This document shows, piece by piece, positions 51,346-60,586 of a DNA stretch of 60,656 nt. Both the position numbers and the translations under genes were made by a program. The stretch is from NCBI GenBank assembly GCA_027451445.1, contig DAIDJG010000379.1, positions 1 through 60,656 of the forward strand, written 5' to 3'. This DNA is from Singulisphaera sp. (lineage in GTDB: Bacteria > Planctomycetota > Planctomycetia > Isosphaerales > Isosphaeraceae). Every line of letters begins with the position of its first letter. The first letter of the stretch is position 1. The notes under the pieces are model-generated. The model was not told the origin of the DNA, ran no database searches, and worked only from the letters and a program-made list of their open reading frames with translations.

Positions 51346-52434
51346 GTGACAAACGAGCGGATCGAGCGCTGGGCGGATTTGCTGGTGGATTACTGCCTTC
51401 GCGTCCAGTCGGGGGAGACGATCCTTGTCGGTTCGGAGTGGGAAGCGCGGCCGCTCGTCGAGGCCTGTTATCGGGCGATCGTGCTGCGGGGAGGGCATCC
51501 GCTGGTCCGGCTCGAGTTGCCCGGTTTGAGCGAGTTCTTCGTCCAGCATGCGACCGAGGAGCAGCTTGCCCACTTGCCACCGGTTGCGTTGTATGAAGCA
51601 CAGACGGTCGATGCACGGATACGGATCGCCGCCGAAAGCGACACCCGCGCGATGAGCCGGATCGACCCCGCCCGGCAGGCTGCGTTCGACCGCGCACGCC
51701 ATCCCATCCGTCAGGCGGCGCGCGAGAAACGCTGGGTCCTCACCCAGTATCCCACCGCAGCCTACGCCGACGACGCCAAGATGTCGTTGGAAGACTATGA
51801 ATCGTTTGTCGCCTCGGCGATGTTTCTGGATCGCCCCGACCCCGGCGCGGCCTGGCGAGAATTGGGCGAGCGCCAGGCGGGCCTGGTCACTTTTATGTCG
51901 CAGGTTAAAGCGTTGCGCATCGAGGCCGCTGATACCGACATCACGCTTGATGTCGGAGGCCGCACCTGGATCAACTCGGATGGCCGGCGTAACATGCCTT
52001 CTGGAGAGATCTTCTCGGGACCGGTCGAGGATAGCCCCCGAGGACGCCTGCGCTGTGGGTTCCCCGTTTGCCGAGGTGGCCGTGAGTTGGTCGGCATCGC
52101 CCTTGAATTCGAGGGTGGGCGTGTTGTCGCAGCGCACGCTGAGGAGGGTGAAGACTACCTGCACTCCATGCTCGACCTCGATCCGGGTGCACGCCGGCTC
52201 GGTGAAATTGGCATCGGTCTCAACTATGGGATCAGCCGCTTTACGGGCAGTATTCTTTACGACGAGAAAATCGGTGGGACCGTTCACCTCGCCCTGGGAC
52301 AGAGTTATCCCGAAACCGGCGGCCGGAACGAATCGGCACTGCACTGGGACTTGATCATCGACACGCGAACGGGCGGCCGAGTCACGGCGGACGGCGTCGT
52401 CGTGATGGAGGACGGGCAATGGAAGGTCGGCTGA
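51346..52434 (+). CDS. M29 family aminopeptidase
   Basis: 362 residues from the GTG at 51346 (VTNERIERWADLLVDYCL), where the family begins; the frame open to 51187 has no support. M29 enzymes (aminopeptidase T/S) use two metals. Candidate ligands appear in order: E in PSGEIFSGPVED, E in LGEIGIGLNYGISR, H in GTVHLALGQSYPETGG, then H and D in SALHWDLIID. It is cytoplasmic, with no signal peptide. It diverges from the secreted M28 peptidase gene with about 230 bases between the starts. Confidence 0.9.
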   Translation: MTNERIERWADLLVDYCLRVQSGETILVGSEWEARPLVEACYRAIVLRGGHPLVRLELPGLSEFFVQHATEEQLAHLPPVALYEAQTVDARIRIAAESDTRAMSRIDPARQAAFDRARHPIRQAAREKRWVLTQYPTAAYADDAKMSLEDYESFVASAMFLDRPDPGAAWRELGERQAGLVTFMSQVKALRIEAADTDITLDVGGRTWINSDGRRNMPSGEIFSGPVEDSPRGRLRCGFPVCRGGRELVGIALEFEGGRVVAAHAEEGEDYLHSMLDLDPGARRLGEIGIGLNYGISRFTGSILYDEKIGGTVHLALGQSYPETGGRNESALHWDLIIDTRTGGRVTADGVVVMEDGQWKVG

Positions 52435-52543
52435 GGTTCGCGACGTTTCGCTGCTGACGTCCGGATACGCAAATCGACGATCTCGATCACTTGACTCGTA
52501 TCGTGCCTTTCTGTGGGGTCCTTCTTTAGGTTGAGGCGCTGCC

Positions 52544-53818
52544 ATGAAGTTCGTATTTCCCTTCCTCGTTGCCCTGGCGTTGGCGGTTCCCGCGCGGGGA
52601 CAGGCCATCGATGCCGCGCTGCGCGACCGCGTGAATCAACTCGTTGAGAAGCTGGACGCCCCGAAGCTCGAGGCACGGCAGGCCGCTGAAGATAGTCTCA
52701 TCAAGCTCGGCACACGCGTGTTGCCCCTGCTGGACGCGGTGAAAGGAGGCACGCCGGAACGCAAAGAGCGATTGGAACACATCCGATCCAAATTGCGCCA
52801 GGAGATGGAGGCGAGCAACCTGGGTGCATCGACGGTCAAGCTCGTAGGCAAAGGGATTCGGCTGTCCGAGGCGCTCCAAAAACTGCAGGCGCAAACCGGG
52901 AACCTGATCACCGACCTCCGCGAGCAAGAAGGCGGCGAGACGACCAACCCCGCGCTTGATCTCGACATCGTCGACAAACCGTTCTTCGAAGCACTCGACA
53001 TCATCTGCAAGCAGGCCGAGATCACGCCCAACTTCTACACTGGCGACACCTCGATCGGGCTCATGGCCGGCAAGCCGCCCGAGAAGGCGCTCGTGCAGTA
53101 TTCCGGCGCGTTTCGCATCGCGTTTCGACAGATCGCGTCGGCCCGTGACCTGCAAGCGGGAACGTCGAGCGCAAATCTTCAATTCGAAGTCGCGTGGGAA
53201 CCACGGTTGCGGCCAATGCTCCTCGCCCTCAAGGTCGACGAGACCGAAATCAAAGACGATCAGGGCCACAAGCTCGAGCCCCAGGTCATGGAGGAATCGA
53301 GCGACGTGGTGCTCCGTCCCGAAAACCCCGCCGCCGAACTCAATCTCAACCTCAACGCACCGGAACGCGCAGCCAAGATGCTCAAGTCCGTAAAGATCAA
53401 GGCCGAGGTCAGCGTTCCTGCCGGAATCAAGACATTCCGGTTCCCGAAGCTGGACGTCAAGAAAGAAGCGGTCCAGAAGCAAGGCGACGTGAGCGTTACC
53501 CTGGAAGGAACCGAGATCGACGAGCAGGTCTGGAAAGTGAACGTCGTCGTTGCCTACCCCGGCGGCGGAGCCGCGTTCGAGAGCTATCGCCAGGGTCTGT
53601 TCAACAACCAGCTCTGGCTCCAGAAGGCGGACGGGTCTCGCTTCGAGCACAATGGCGGGTTCTCGAACACGATGTCCGATGAAGGTAAACTCGGATTCGA
53701 ATACCTCTTCGTCGACGCTCCGGGCAAACCGGCCGATTATGGACTCGTGTACGAGACGCCGAGTAAGGTTCAGACGATCCCGTTGGAGTTCACGTTCGCT
53801 GACGTCCCGCTCCCGTGA
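52544..53818 (+). CDS. Secreted hypothetical protein
   Basis: 424 residues; ATG at 52544 with GAGG 8 bases upstream. A signal peptide MKFVFPFLVALALAVPARGQ is present. The N-terminal part has a short helical segment (VNQLVEKLDAPKLEARQAAEDSLIKLG). The rest is beta-rich, with KGIRLSEALQKLQAQTGNLITDL (a possible secretin-type short domain), VVLRPENPAAELNLNLN and VWKVNVVVAYPGGGAAFESYRQGLFNNQLWL. No characterised family recognised. It is monocistronic or leads a short transcript. Confidence 0.78.
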   Translation: MKFVFPFLVALALAVPARGQAIDAALRDRVNQLVEKLDAPKLEARQAAEDSLIKLGTRVLPLLDAVKGGTPERKERLEHIRSKLRQEMEASNLGASTVKLVGKGIRLSEALQKLQAQTGNLITDLREQEGGETTNPALDLDIVDKPFFEALDIICKQAEITPNFYTGDTSIGLMAGKPPEKALVQYSGAFRIAFRQIASARDLQAGTSSANLQFEVAWEPRLRPMLLALKVDETEIKDDQGHKLEPQVMEESSDVVLRPENPAAELNLNLNAPERAAKMLKSVKIKAEVSVPAGIKTFRFPKLDVKKEAVQKQGDVSVTLEGTEIDEQVWKVNVVVAYPGGGAAFESYRQGLFNNQLWLQKADGSRFEHNGGFSNTMSDEGKLGFEYLFVDAPGKPADYGLVYETPSKVQTIPLEFTFADVPLP

Positions 53819-54118
53819 CGGCGTCAGCCACGATCATATCAAAACAAGGTGCGGGAACGGATAACCGCACCTCGCACCTCCACTCGTATCCGCCGCGCAA
53901 TGAAACCCGCCCATCTTTCCCGGAATCGCTTTTAGGCGGCATTTTATCTCACCTTGCCATTTTTCCTCAACGAGATCATATCCTCTGTCCGAACAGTGAG
54001 TAGCGAGGGGAGCGCAGGGCCGCCAGGCGAGCGCGCCGTTTTACCCGCGCGTGGCGTTGGGCACGCGTTGAGGGACGTTCCCGCTCGAGTTCGCCGTCCG
54101 AGGGAGGGAGCCCACTCC
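53819..54118. other. Intergenic region with a small hairpin
   Basis: About 300 bases. GGTGCGG (53848-53854) pairs with CCGCACC (53865-53871), a possible terminator of the upstream gene, but no T-run follows. The in-frame extension of the next gene to 53954 runs through this tract and lacks support. A T-rich stretch near 53930-53970 could hold a promoter. Confidence 0.4.
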
Positions 54119-55840
54119 ATGACGCGATTCCGGCCACTTCGTCAATCACGGTCCACGCCCCTCGTCGAGCCTCTAGAGGGACGGCCTTTGCTTTCGCTCT
54201 ATACGGGACCCTCGACCGTGTATCCGGTCCTTACGCACGGAGCGCTTTACCAGTTGACGGTGAGCGGTGGGGGTTTCGAGAAGGTCCGCGAAATGGGGCA
54301 CGGCCAGGTCAGGGTCATTCTCTTCGGAACCACCGCAAGCAGCACCCTGACGGTCAACCTGCTCCGAGGGCGCCCTCACTTTCCGCTGGCGCCTTTGGAG
54401 ATCGGCAACATCATCGTCAGGTCCGGTGAGCTGGGCAAGATCGACGGACTGTCGTCCGCAGACCTCGAAGGGCCAATCACTCCGATCTCGGGCGTGAATA
54501 GCCTCTCGTTCGCGGAGATCGGACCCAAGGCGAGCATCAACGTGCTCGGCTCGCTCGGAAGCCTCACCGCCGGCGGGGTCAATCTCGGCCCGAATGGATC
54601 GATCTCGGTATCCGGAGACGTCACCGGAGCCATCAATATCGGCGGCGCCGTCCTCAACGGGGGCAAACTCAGCATCGGCAACGATGCCACCGGCCCGATC
54701 TCCGCAAGTTCGCTGACAATCGAGCACAGCGGATTGCTCAGTGTCGGGCGAGACGCAACCGCCGGAATCTCGATCAACAATGACCTCACGCTCGACTCGG
54801 GCGGCAACGTGTCGATCGGGCGAAACTTCGGTGGACTGACGGTCAACGGTGACCTCGTTGTGACACCGACCGGAGGCTCCGTCAACGTAGGTGGCAATTT
54901 CGACGGCCTCACGGTCACCGGTGTGGTCCAGGGGAACGGCACGTCGCGGCCCGACGTCTTCGCCGGTCTCGATCTCAATGGCCTGAAAATCCTCGGCGGA
55001 CAGCCCAACGCGGGCGGACTTCAGCACGCCAGCATCGTCGTCGGTAAGAACATCAACGGCTTCGACGTGTCGCACGGCGTGTTCAACAGCTTTATTTCCG
55101 CCGGAGTGTTGATTGACGGCAAGAGCGGCCCCAGCCTCTCGCCCAATATCAGCCCGGACGGAAATACGGCCGTCTTTGATTCCAATATTCGCGCCGGCAT
55201 TGAGATCAAGAACTTCTTGATCAATGGCGACGTTGTCTCCGATTACCCGACGAACCCGCAACCGACCGGCTACCGCACGCGAATTGTCGCGGGCGAAGAC
55301 GCGGCGGGGAACTTCACGGCAGGTGGAAGCATCAGCAACTTCCAGATCACCGGCGAACTGGTCGACTCGGTCCTCGCCGCAAGCGTCCAGCCGTTTGGAG
55401 GCAACGGCACGTTGCCCGTGACCGGCTACGGCGCACCCTTGCCGATCCCCGGCACAACGCCCGGCGACGGCGGCGCCAACACGTACGACCAACCTGCGGG
55501 CGTCATGGTCGGCGGAACAGTCGGTACTCCGATCTCCTACCCGAACTACTCCGAGGTCTCGTACTACAACGAGAAGCCGACCGGCGTCGCATACAACCCC
55601 GCCGATCCGACGATCGACGACGACATCCTCCCCGGCTCGATCAATGCCGGTTTCGCGTCAACGCCGTTGCCCGACTCCTCGCTGACGTCACCCACCACGG
55701 TGCTGCCGCTGCCGACGACGTCGACGGTGCTCGGTGGTGTCATTTCGACGCCACACGGCGACAACCAGGACTACGCCGGCATCTTCGCCGCCGACACCAG
55801 CGGGGTGTTCGTCGGTCAGATTCCCACGAAGACGGGCTGA
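54119..55840 (+). CDS. Large surface protein with LEPR-XLL-like export motif and beta-solenoid-like repeats
   Basis: 573 residues from the ATG at 54119, which has GGGAGGGAG 9 bases upstream. The N-terminus carries the planctomycete VEPLEGRPLLS motif (residues about 17-27), like LEPR-XLL, probably linked to export or anchoring. The middle (about 150-310) has short Gly/Asn-rich repeats of about 20 residues (INVLGSLGSLTAGGVNLG, ISVSGDVTGAINIGGAVL, LSIGNDATGPISASSLTI, VSIGRNFGGLTVNGDLVV, VNVGGNFDGLTVTGVV) that suggest a right-handed beta-helix or solenoid. The C-terminus is less repetitive. No enzymatic motif is seen; it is probably a structural or adhesion-like protein. A good terminator follows. 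Confidence 0.82.
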   Translation: MTRFRPLRQSRSTPLVEPLEGRPLLSLYTGPSTVYPVLTHGALYQLTVSGGGFEKVREMGHGQVRVILFGTTASSTLTVNLLRGRPHFPLAPLEIGNIIVRSGELGKIDGLSSADLEGPITPISGVNSLSFAEIGPKASINVLGSLGSLTAGGVNLGPNGSISVSGDVTGAINIGGAVLNGGKLSIGNDATGPISASSLTIEHSGLLSVGRDATAGISINNDLTLDSGGNVSIGRNFGGLTVNGDLVVTPTGGSVNVGGNFDGLTVTGVVQGNGTSRPDVFAGLDLNGLKILGGQPNAGGLQHASIVVGKNINGFDVSHGVFNSFISAGVLIDGKSGPSLSPNISPDGNTAVFDSNIRAGIEIKNFLINGDVVSDYPTNPQPTGYRTRIVAGEDAAGNFTAGGSISNFQITGELVDSVLAASVQPFGGNGTLPVTGYGAPLPIPGTTPGDGGANTYDQPAGVMVGGTVGTPISYPNYSEVSYYNEKPTGVAYNPADPTIDDDILPGSINAGFASTPLPDSSLTSPTTVLPLPTTSTVLGGVISTPHGDNQDYAGIFAADTSGVFVGQIPTKTG

Positions 55841-55863
55841 GCGGCCACGAAGCACTCCACCCA

Positions 55864-55899
55864 AAGTGCCACGCTCCCCACCCCGGGGACGTGGCACTT
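55864..55899 (+). terminator. Hairpin terminator after the LEPR-like gene
   Basis: AAGTGCCACG (55864-55873) pairs with CGTGGCACTT (55890-55899), with a second inner pairing (TCCCC/GGGGA), and CGTATTT follows. It begins 23 bases after the stop codon. Confidence 0.7.
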
Positions 55900-56115
55900 C
55901 GTATTTCCCCCAGCGTGACGGCCAAGAAAACGATCTTGCTCGCGAATATCCATCAGCAAGGCAGATCCCGGCCGCGACTCGACGGGTTCCGGGGACTTTA
56001 CCGCCCGATTCCGCGGCGGTAGGATGCCTGCACTGTTCGACTCGCGCTGTCGGACTCTCTCGCGGATGAGCTGGCGCGCGAAGACTTCCTGCTGAGAAAC
56101 CGGAGAACTTTCGTC

Positions 56116-56952
56116 ATGTCCTTGGACTCCAAGTCGACGCCCCCCCCGACGAGCGCCTCGTCTGTGAAGCACCGGGACCAGGGAATCCGGATTTTCACGT
56201 ATCCCAAGACCATCTTCTTCTTTCCAACGCTCGTGATCGCGTTTCTCTGCGGCTTTGTGATGCTTTACGAGGAGCATCAAAATGACAAAAACAAGTCCGC
56301 GGCGGCGGCCGTGAAGACGATCGAATCGAGCGGCCCACAAGCCTCGTCGGACCAGCCAGTCACGAAGGAAGAGCGCTTTCGGAGGGTGGAGAATCTAGTC
56401 GCAATTCTGTTCCTCACGGTCTTCGCGTTCAACCTCTTGATCATGGCCATCGATTTTCCGCGATTCGCTGCCGCGGGATTGCTCGTGACGATACTCTTCA
56501 TCCTGTTTTTCGTGCTCTGGTTCGGCGCGTATTTCCAGTTGAACGTCGCGCGCGCAATCTTGCATTTCCTAGGCCATCTCTACGGTTACGCGAACTCTGG
56601 ATTCTACTTCACCATTGGAGTGATCCTGAGCGTGATCTTCGCGGTCATCTACGTGACTCGCTGGCTCGATTACTGGGAAATCATGCCCAACGAGATCTTG
56701 CACCACCACGGTCCACTGAGCGATCTGGAGCGTTTCCCTACGCTGAACCTGAAGTTCGACAAGGAGATTCCCGACGTCTTCGAATTCGCTTTTCTGGGTT
56801 CTGGGCGACTCGTTCTCCATGTTGCCGATGAACGCAAATCGATCGTGCTGGACAATGTGTTGTTCATCAACACCAAAGAAGAGGCGCTCAAGAAGCAGAT
56901 GAGCCGCCTCGAGGTCCGCGTCACGACCGACCAGGAGGTCGCCGAGAGCTGA
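56116..56952 (+). CDS. Multi-pass membrane protein of unknown function
   Basis: 278 residues; ATG at 56116 with GGAG about 10 bases upstream. Four membrane helices are visible: IFFFPTLVIAFLCGFVMLY (about 33-51), ENLVAILFLTVFAFNLLIMAI (about 91-111), AAGLLVTILFILFFVLWFGAY (about 118-138) and FYFTIGVILSVIFAVIYVTRW (about 163-183). A cytoplasmic C-terminal region (about 185-278) is soluble and charged (WEIMPNEILHHHGPLSDLERFPTL, RLVLHVADERKSIVLDNVLFI). No family recognised; it may be a membrane-anchored regulator or planctomycete-specific protein. It stands alone between a repeat tract and the previous gene. Confidence 0.75.
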   Translation: MSLDSKSTPPPTSASSVKHRDQGIRIFTYPKTIFFFPTLVIAFLCGFVMLYEEHQNDKNKSAAAAVKTIESSGPQASSDQPVTKEERFRRVENLVAILFLTVFAFNLLIMAIDFPRFAAAGLLVTILFILFFVLWFGAYFQLNVARAILHFLGHLYGYANSGFYFTIGVILSVIFAVIYVTRWLDYWEIMPNEILHHHGPLSDLERFPTLNLKFDKEIPDVFEFAFLGSGRLVLHVADERKSIVLDNVLFINTKEEALKKQMSRLEVRVTTDQEVAES

Positions 56953-57451
56953 GGAGGGATCCCCGACCCCGTGGATGGGCCCCTTGCGGTCGCGCGGTGC
57001 AAAGTTAGGCTTGTACACTGTTTTGTCGGTTTCACTTCCGAATGGAAGTATTGCACTCGTGATTCTTTATGTTTTCCGCCCCAAAGGGGCCAAATATGAT
57101 AGCCTGGGGCAACGCCCCAGGACGATTCACGATGCGTAAACCTCCCCGCCCCCGCTCCTTTTTCGCTGGCCTATGGCCAGCGAAAAAGGAGCGGGGGCGG
57201 GCAAACAAAGCAGTATACAAGGCTATTCTAATACCTGGGGCGTTGCCCCAGGCTATCATATTTGGCCCCTTTGGGGCAGACGGTGCAGCCGCGTTGATCC
57301 GGGAAGCAAACGCTCACGCGCAACAGACTCCCGAAGGGCCGTTTTCCTGGTCAGCCCCAACATCTCGCCGCGCCACTCTAGCCCTCTTGTATCCCGCAAG
57401 AGCGAAGGCACGTAACGCCAAGGCGTCGCTCGCGAGCAGGCCCCGAAGTGC
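56953..57451. other. Intergenic region containing the 200-bp nested palindrome
   Basis: About 500 bases between convergent genes (membrane protein, plus strand; response regulator, minus strand). The central 200 bases are the nested palindrome at 57078-57277. The flanks (56953-57077 and 57278-57451) hold short frames only; none looks like a gene. Confidence 0.6.
57078..57277. repeat. 200-bp nested perfect palindrome (MITE-like)
   Basis: Bases 57078-57121 and 57234-57277 are perfect 44-bp inverted repeats, with the central part GGGGCCAAATATGATAG. Inside, 57145-57171 and 57175-57201 form a second perfect 27-bp hairpin with a 3-base loop (TAT). The two spacers (57122-57144 and 57202-57233) are unrelated to each other. 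The arms contain shorter palindromes (GCCCCAAAGGGGC, CCTGGGGCAACGCCCCAGG). There is no transposase frame, so it would be a non-autonomous element if mobile. Because it sits between convergent genes it could also act as a bidirectional terminator. Confidence 0.8.
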
Positions 57452-58873
57452 TCACGCCTCTGCCGACTCAAACTCCACAGGGTCTTTGAACCGCGTACGG
57501 TCGAGCTCGTATTTTTGGAGCTTCTGAGTCACGCTGCGCCGTGAGAGCCCGCTGTGTTTGGCACAACGAGCCACGTTGCCCTTGTACTTCGCGAGCAACC
57601 GCGTCAGATAGTCGCGTTCGACCCGGCCGACCAGATCGCTGGTCAGATCCGGGAGGGGACGCTCGATATCGATCAGTGAACTCGAGTATGGTCGGGGCAC
57701 GCGCGGAAAGACGGTGGTTGGAAGCGCATCGCGGTGAACCGCCGCGCCGTCCGCCATTGCAACGGCCGCCTTGATCGCGTTCTCAAGCTCACGGACATTG
57801 CCCGGCCAACTGTGCGCGAGGAGAGCCTGCATCGCCTCCGTGTCAATCTCGGTCACGGGCGGAGTGCTCATCCGTGTGAGCTTGACCAGAAAGTGCATGG
57901 CGAGGAGCGGAATGTCCTCGATGCGCTCGCGCAGGGGGGGTAGCTCAATCCGCACGACGTTCAGTCGGTAGAACAGATCCGGACGGAACCGCCCTGCCTT
58001 GACCTCGTCTTCCAGGCGCTTGTTGGTTGCAGCGACAATGCGGACGTCGACCTTAACGGTCTCCGTGCCACCAATCCGTTCAAACGTCCCGGTCTGCAAC
58101 ACACGGAGCAGCTTGGCCTGCATCGACGGTGACACATCCCCCACCTCGTCGAGGAAAAGCGTGCCGCCATCCGCCAGTTCGAAGCGCCCTTTCTTTCGCT
58201 TGTCGGCGCCCGTGAAGGCCCCCCGTTCATGCCCGAACAACTCACTTTCCAGGAGCGATTCGTGCAACACCGCGCAATTCAACGCGTGGAGCGGACCGAC
58301 CCGACGGTTATCCGCTGCGTGAAGCGCCTGGGCGACGAGTTCCTTACCCGTTCCTGTCTCACCGTAGATCAAAACTGTCGAGCCCAGCGGCCCGACCTGC
58401 TCGATCATGTCGAAGATGCGCCTCATCTTGGGACTCTTCGACACCATGTTCTGAAAGCTATACGACTCGCGCAACTGCTTTCGAAGCTGCTCGAGCTCAT
58501 CGATGAGGCGCCGACGGTCCATGATCCGCTGCACGAGAATTCGCAGATGCTCGGGCTCATATGGCTTGGTCACGAAATCATCCGCACCGGCCTTCATAGC
58601 ATGCAGCGCGATCTGCGTGTCGCCGTGACCTGTCAGTACGATGACACCCAGCGGCATCTTTTCGGCCCGCACTGTGGCGAGGAGGTCGAGCCCCGACATG
58701 TCGGGCATGCGCAGGTCGGTGACCATCAGGTGGAACACACGTCGTCGCAGCGCATCGAGTGCGGATTGACCGTCGGTCGCGGTCTCGACCTCGTCGCCAT
58801 CCATCCCCAGTACGACTCGCAAGTGTTCCCGAATCAGGGGGGTGTCGTCGACTACCAGGATACGTCGCTTCAT
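57452..58873 (-). CDS. Sigma-54-dependent response regulator (NtrC family)
   Basis: 473 residues from the ATG at 58873 (AAGGGG about 9 bases upstream; the frame open to 58969 is unsupported). The receiver domain (1-120) has D9/D10, the phospho-acceptor D53 (VTDLRMPDMSG), T81 and K103 (VTKPYEP). The AAA+ domain (about 140-375) shows Walker A GETGTGKE (171-178), the sigma-54-contact GAFTGA (218-223), Walker B LDEVG (241-245) and RLNVVRIELPPLRER. A C-terminal Fis-type helix-turn-helix follows (GNVARCAKHSGLSRRSVTQKLQKY, about 433-456). Phosphorylation should switch it on to activate sigma-54 promoters. No histidine kinase gene is adjacent, so it is an orphan here. Confidence 0.95.
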   Translation of the reverse strand: MKRRILVVDDTPLIREHLRVVLGMDGDEVETATDGQSALDALRRRVFHLMVTDLRMPDMSGLDLLATVRAEKMPLGVIVLTGHGDTQIALHAMKAGADDFVTKPYEPEHLRILVQRIMDRRRLIDELEQLRKQLRESYSFQNMVSKSPKMRRIFDMIEQVGPLGSTVLIYGETGTGKELVAQALHAADNRRVGPLHALNCAVLHESLLESELFGHERGAFTGADKRKKGRFELADGGTLFLDEVGDVSPSMQAKLLRVLQTGTFERIGGTETVKVDVRIVAATNKRLEDEVKAGRFRPDLFYRLNVVRIELPPLRERIEDIPLLAMHFLVKLTRMSTPPVTEIDTEAMQALLAHSWPGNVRELENAIKAAVAMADGAAVHRDALPTTVFPRVPRPYSSSLIDIERPLPDLTSDLVGRVERDYLTRLLAKYKGNVARCAKHSGLSRRSVTQKLQKYELDRTRFKDPVEFESAEA

Positions 58874-59050
58874 GCTCGTGCCCCTTCGTTGCGGCTCATC
58901 GGGTGGGTCGTCACGAAAAGTCCCAGTCGTCACGTGACGTCCTGCCAGGAAGGGATGGGTCCGCTCCATGGACGGCTGATCGAATCATCGCGGCTGGCGC
59001 AAGGCCCCATCTCATCAAAACACCACAAATAACGTCATCTGGAGCACCGT

Positions 59051-60586
59051 TCAACTCTTCTTGGGCAGTTCCGACGTTACGGGTTTCTCCTTGTCATCGC
59101 CAGTACCCGAGTTGTTTGGTGCGAGCAATACCCGGAATTCCGGCTTCGCCCCTTTCAGAATTCTCACCACGAGGTCGCTATTCTTGGGACGCTTCGCGAG
59201 AATCGCGCGCAATTCATCGAGTGTTCCGACCCGTTGCTTGTCGACGTCGGTGATCACCATGCCGGGTTCCAGGCCATTCGAATCAGCGGGTGAGTTGGGA
59301 TCAACCGCCGTGATCAGCAGTCCGGGGTGTTCGCCGCGCGGCATTCTCGGCTGGCCTCCGAACCGGCTCTGTTCCACGACGTGCAGCCCCAGCTCAGGAA
59401 ACGCCGTAGCCCCCAGCGAGTCAGCCACGGCGGGCCCGATGGCGCCCGGGAAAATCGGCGTCCGGCGGAACTCGCGGAGGAATCCTCGCCCCGGAAACTG
59501 CAGCGGACCGACAGGATTCAGGCCAAACGTTTCCGGCTGCTCGCGAGGCGCGACCTGAATTTCCTTGGCCGTCCCATCCCGTTCGATCGCCACAGACAAC
59601 GGCGCACCGACCTTGGCGACTTCCACGGTGTTCTGTAGCCCAATCACGCCCGCGAAGGGCTTGCCGTCCAGCCGCGTGATAATATCACCCGGGAGCACGC
59701 CCGCCTCGGCCGCTGGGCCGCCCGGTGTTACACCGTTGACCACCACCGCGCCTGGAACATCGAGACGCTTGGCCGTCACCGCGTCGACCGGACCCACCTG
59801 CACGCCGAGATACGCCCTCCGAACTTTCCCGTCCGTCGCCAGCTCGGCAGCGACCCGCCGAGCGCGTGCCGCGGGAATGGCAAAACCGACTCCATCGTGG
59901 CTACCCGTCTGAGTCTTGATCGCCGTGTTGATTCCAACGACCTCCCCTTTGAGGTTGATCAACGGCCCACCGGAGTTCCCCGGATTGATCGCAGCATCGG
60001 TCTGGATCAGATCCTCGTAGAGCGTGACTCCAATTCCACGCCCCTTGCCGCTGATGATCCCCGCCGTCACGGTCCCGGAGAGTCCGAAGGGCTGACCGAT
60101 CGCCAGTACCCAGTCGCCCACATCGAGCGTCTCGGAGTCGCCCCACTCGGCCTGGGTCAGGCCTTCACCGGGAATCACCAGGAGGGCCAGGTCGCTCTTC
60201 GGGTCATGGCGCACCTGCTGAACCTCGCGCGTGCGGCCGTCTTGCAGCACAACCACGACCCGCGACACACCCTGTACCACATGGTCATTCGTTAACACAT
60301 AGCCCTTGGCCGCGTCGATGATCACACCAGACCCACCGCCCTCTTCCGGCACGAAATTCGGTATGAAGTCGCCGAGCGGCCCCGTCGCCGCAGGCGGCAG
60401 CGGGATGCGCCCGGCTCCGCCTCGCACGGTCACGACCGCAGGCATGACCCGCTGCGCAGCCTTTCGAAATCCGGCCGAGAGCGATTCCGCATCCCCGTCG
60501 CCTCGGGCGGTCGACATCGTTACGACGAAGAGGGACGCAAGAACGGTCCCAACACTCAGGTTGCGCCGACATCGAAAGAAAGGCAT
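59051..60586 (-). CDS. HtrA/DegP family serine protease with two PDZ domains
   Basis: 511 residues from the ATG at 60586 (GGGG about 8 bases upstream). A signal peptide (about 1-30, SVGTVLASLFVVTMSTARG) precedes the trypsin-like domain. The catalytic triad is complete: H102 (TNDHVV), D132 (KSDLALL) and S205 (NPGNSGGPL). Two PDZ domains follow (about 275-360, AYLGVQVGPVDAVTAKRL and GPAAEAGVLPGDIITRLDGKP; about 425-490, LLITAVDPNSPADSNGLEPGMVITDVDKQ). It is a periplasmic protease/chaperone for misfolded proteins. It is the gene nearest the right edge and is probably monocistronic; 177 bases separate it from the response regulator start. Confidence 0.95.
   Translation of the reverse strand: MPFFRCRRNLSVGTVLASLFVVTMSTARGDGDAESLSAGFRKAAQRVMPAVVTVRGGAGRIPLPPAATGPLGDFIPNFVPEEGGGSGVIIDAAKGYVLTNDHVVQGVSRVVVVLQDGRTREVQQVRHDPKSDLALLVIPGEGLTQAEWGDSETLDVGDWVLAIGQPFGLSGTVTAGIISGKGRGIGVTLYEDLIQTDAAINPGNSGGPLINLKGEVVGINTAIKTQTGSHDGVGFAIPAARARRVAAELATDGKVRRAYLGVQVGPVDAVTAKRLDVPGAVVVNGVTPGGPAAEAGVLPGDIITRLDGKPFAGVIGLQNTVEVAKVGAPLSVAIERDGTAKEIQVAPREQPETFGLNPVGPLQFPGRGFLREFRRTPIFPGAIGPAVADSLGATAFPELGLHVVEQSRFGGQPRMPRGEHPGLLITAVDPNSPADSNGLEPGMVITDVDKQRVGTLDELRAILAKRPKNSDLVVRILKGAKPEFRVLLAPNNSGTGDDKEKPVTSELPKKS

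Noticed and set aside
54173-55492. 439-codon minus-strand frame opposite the LEPR-like gene
   Set aside because: Antisense shadow of repeats; its Asp/Val-rich repeats mirror the plus-strand repeats.
57069-57527. 152-codon plus-strand frame across the 200-bp palindrome
   Set aside because: The same peptide strings appear on both strands (for example ALPQAIIFGPFG), because of the inverted repeat; not a gene.
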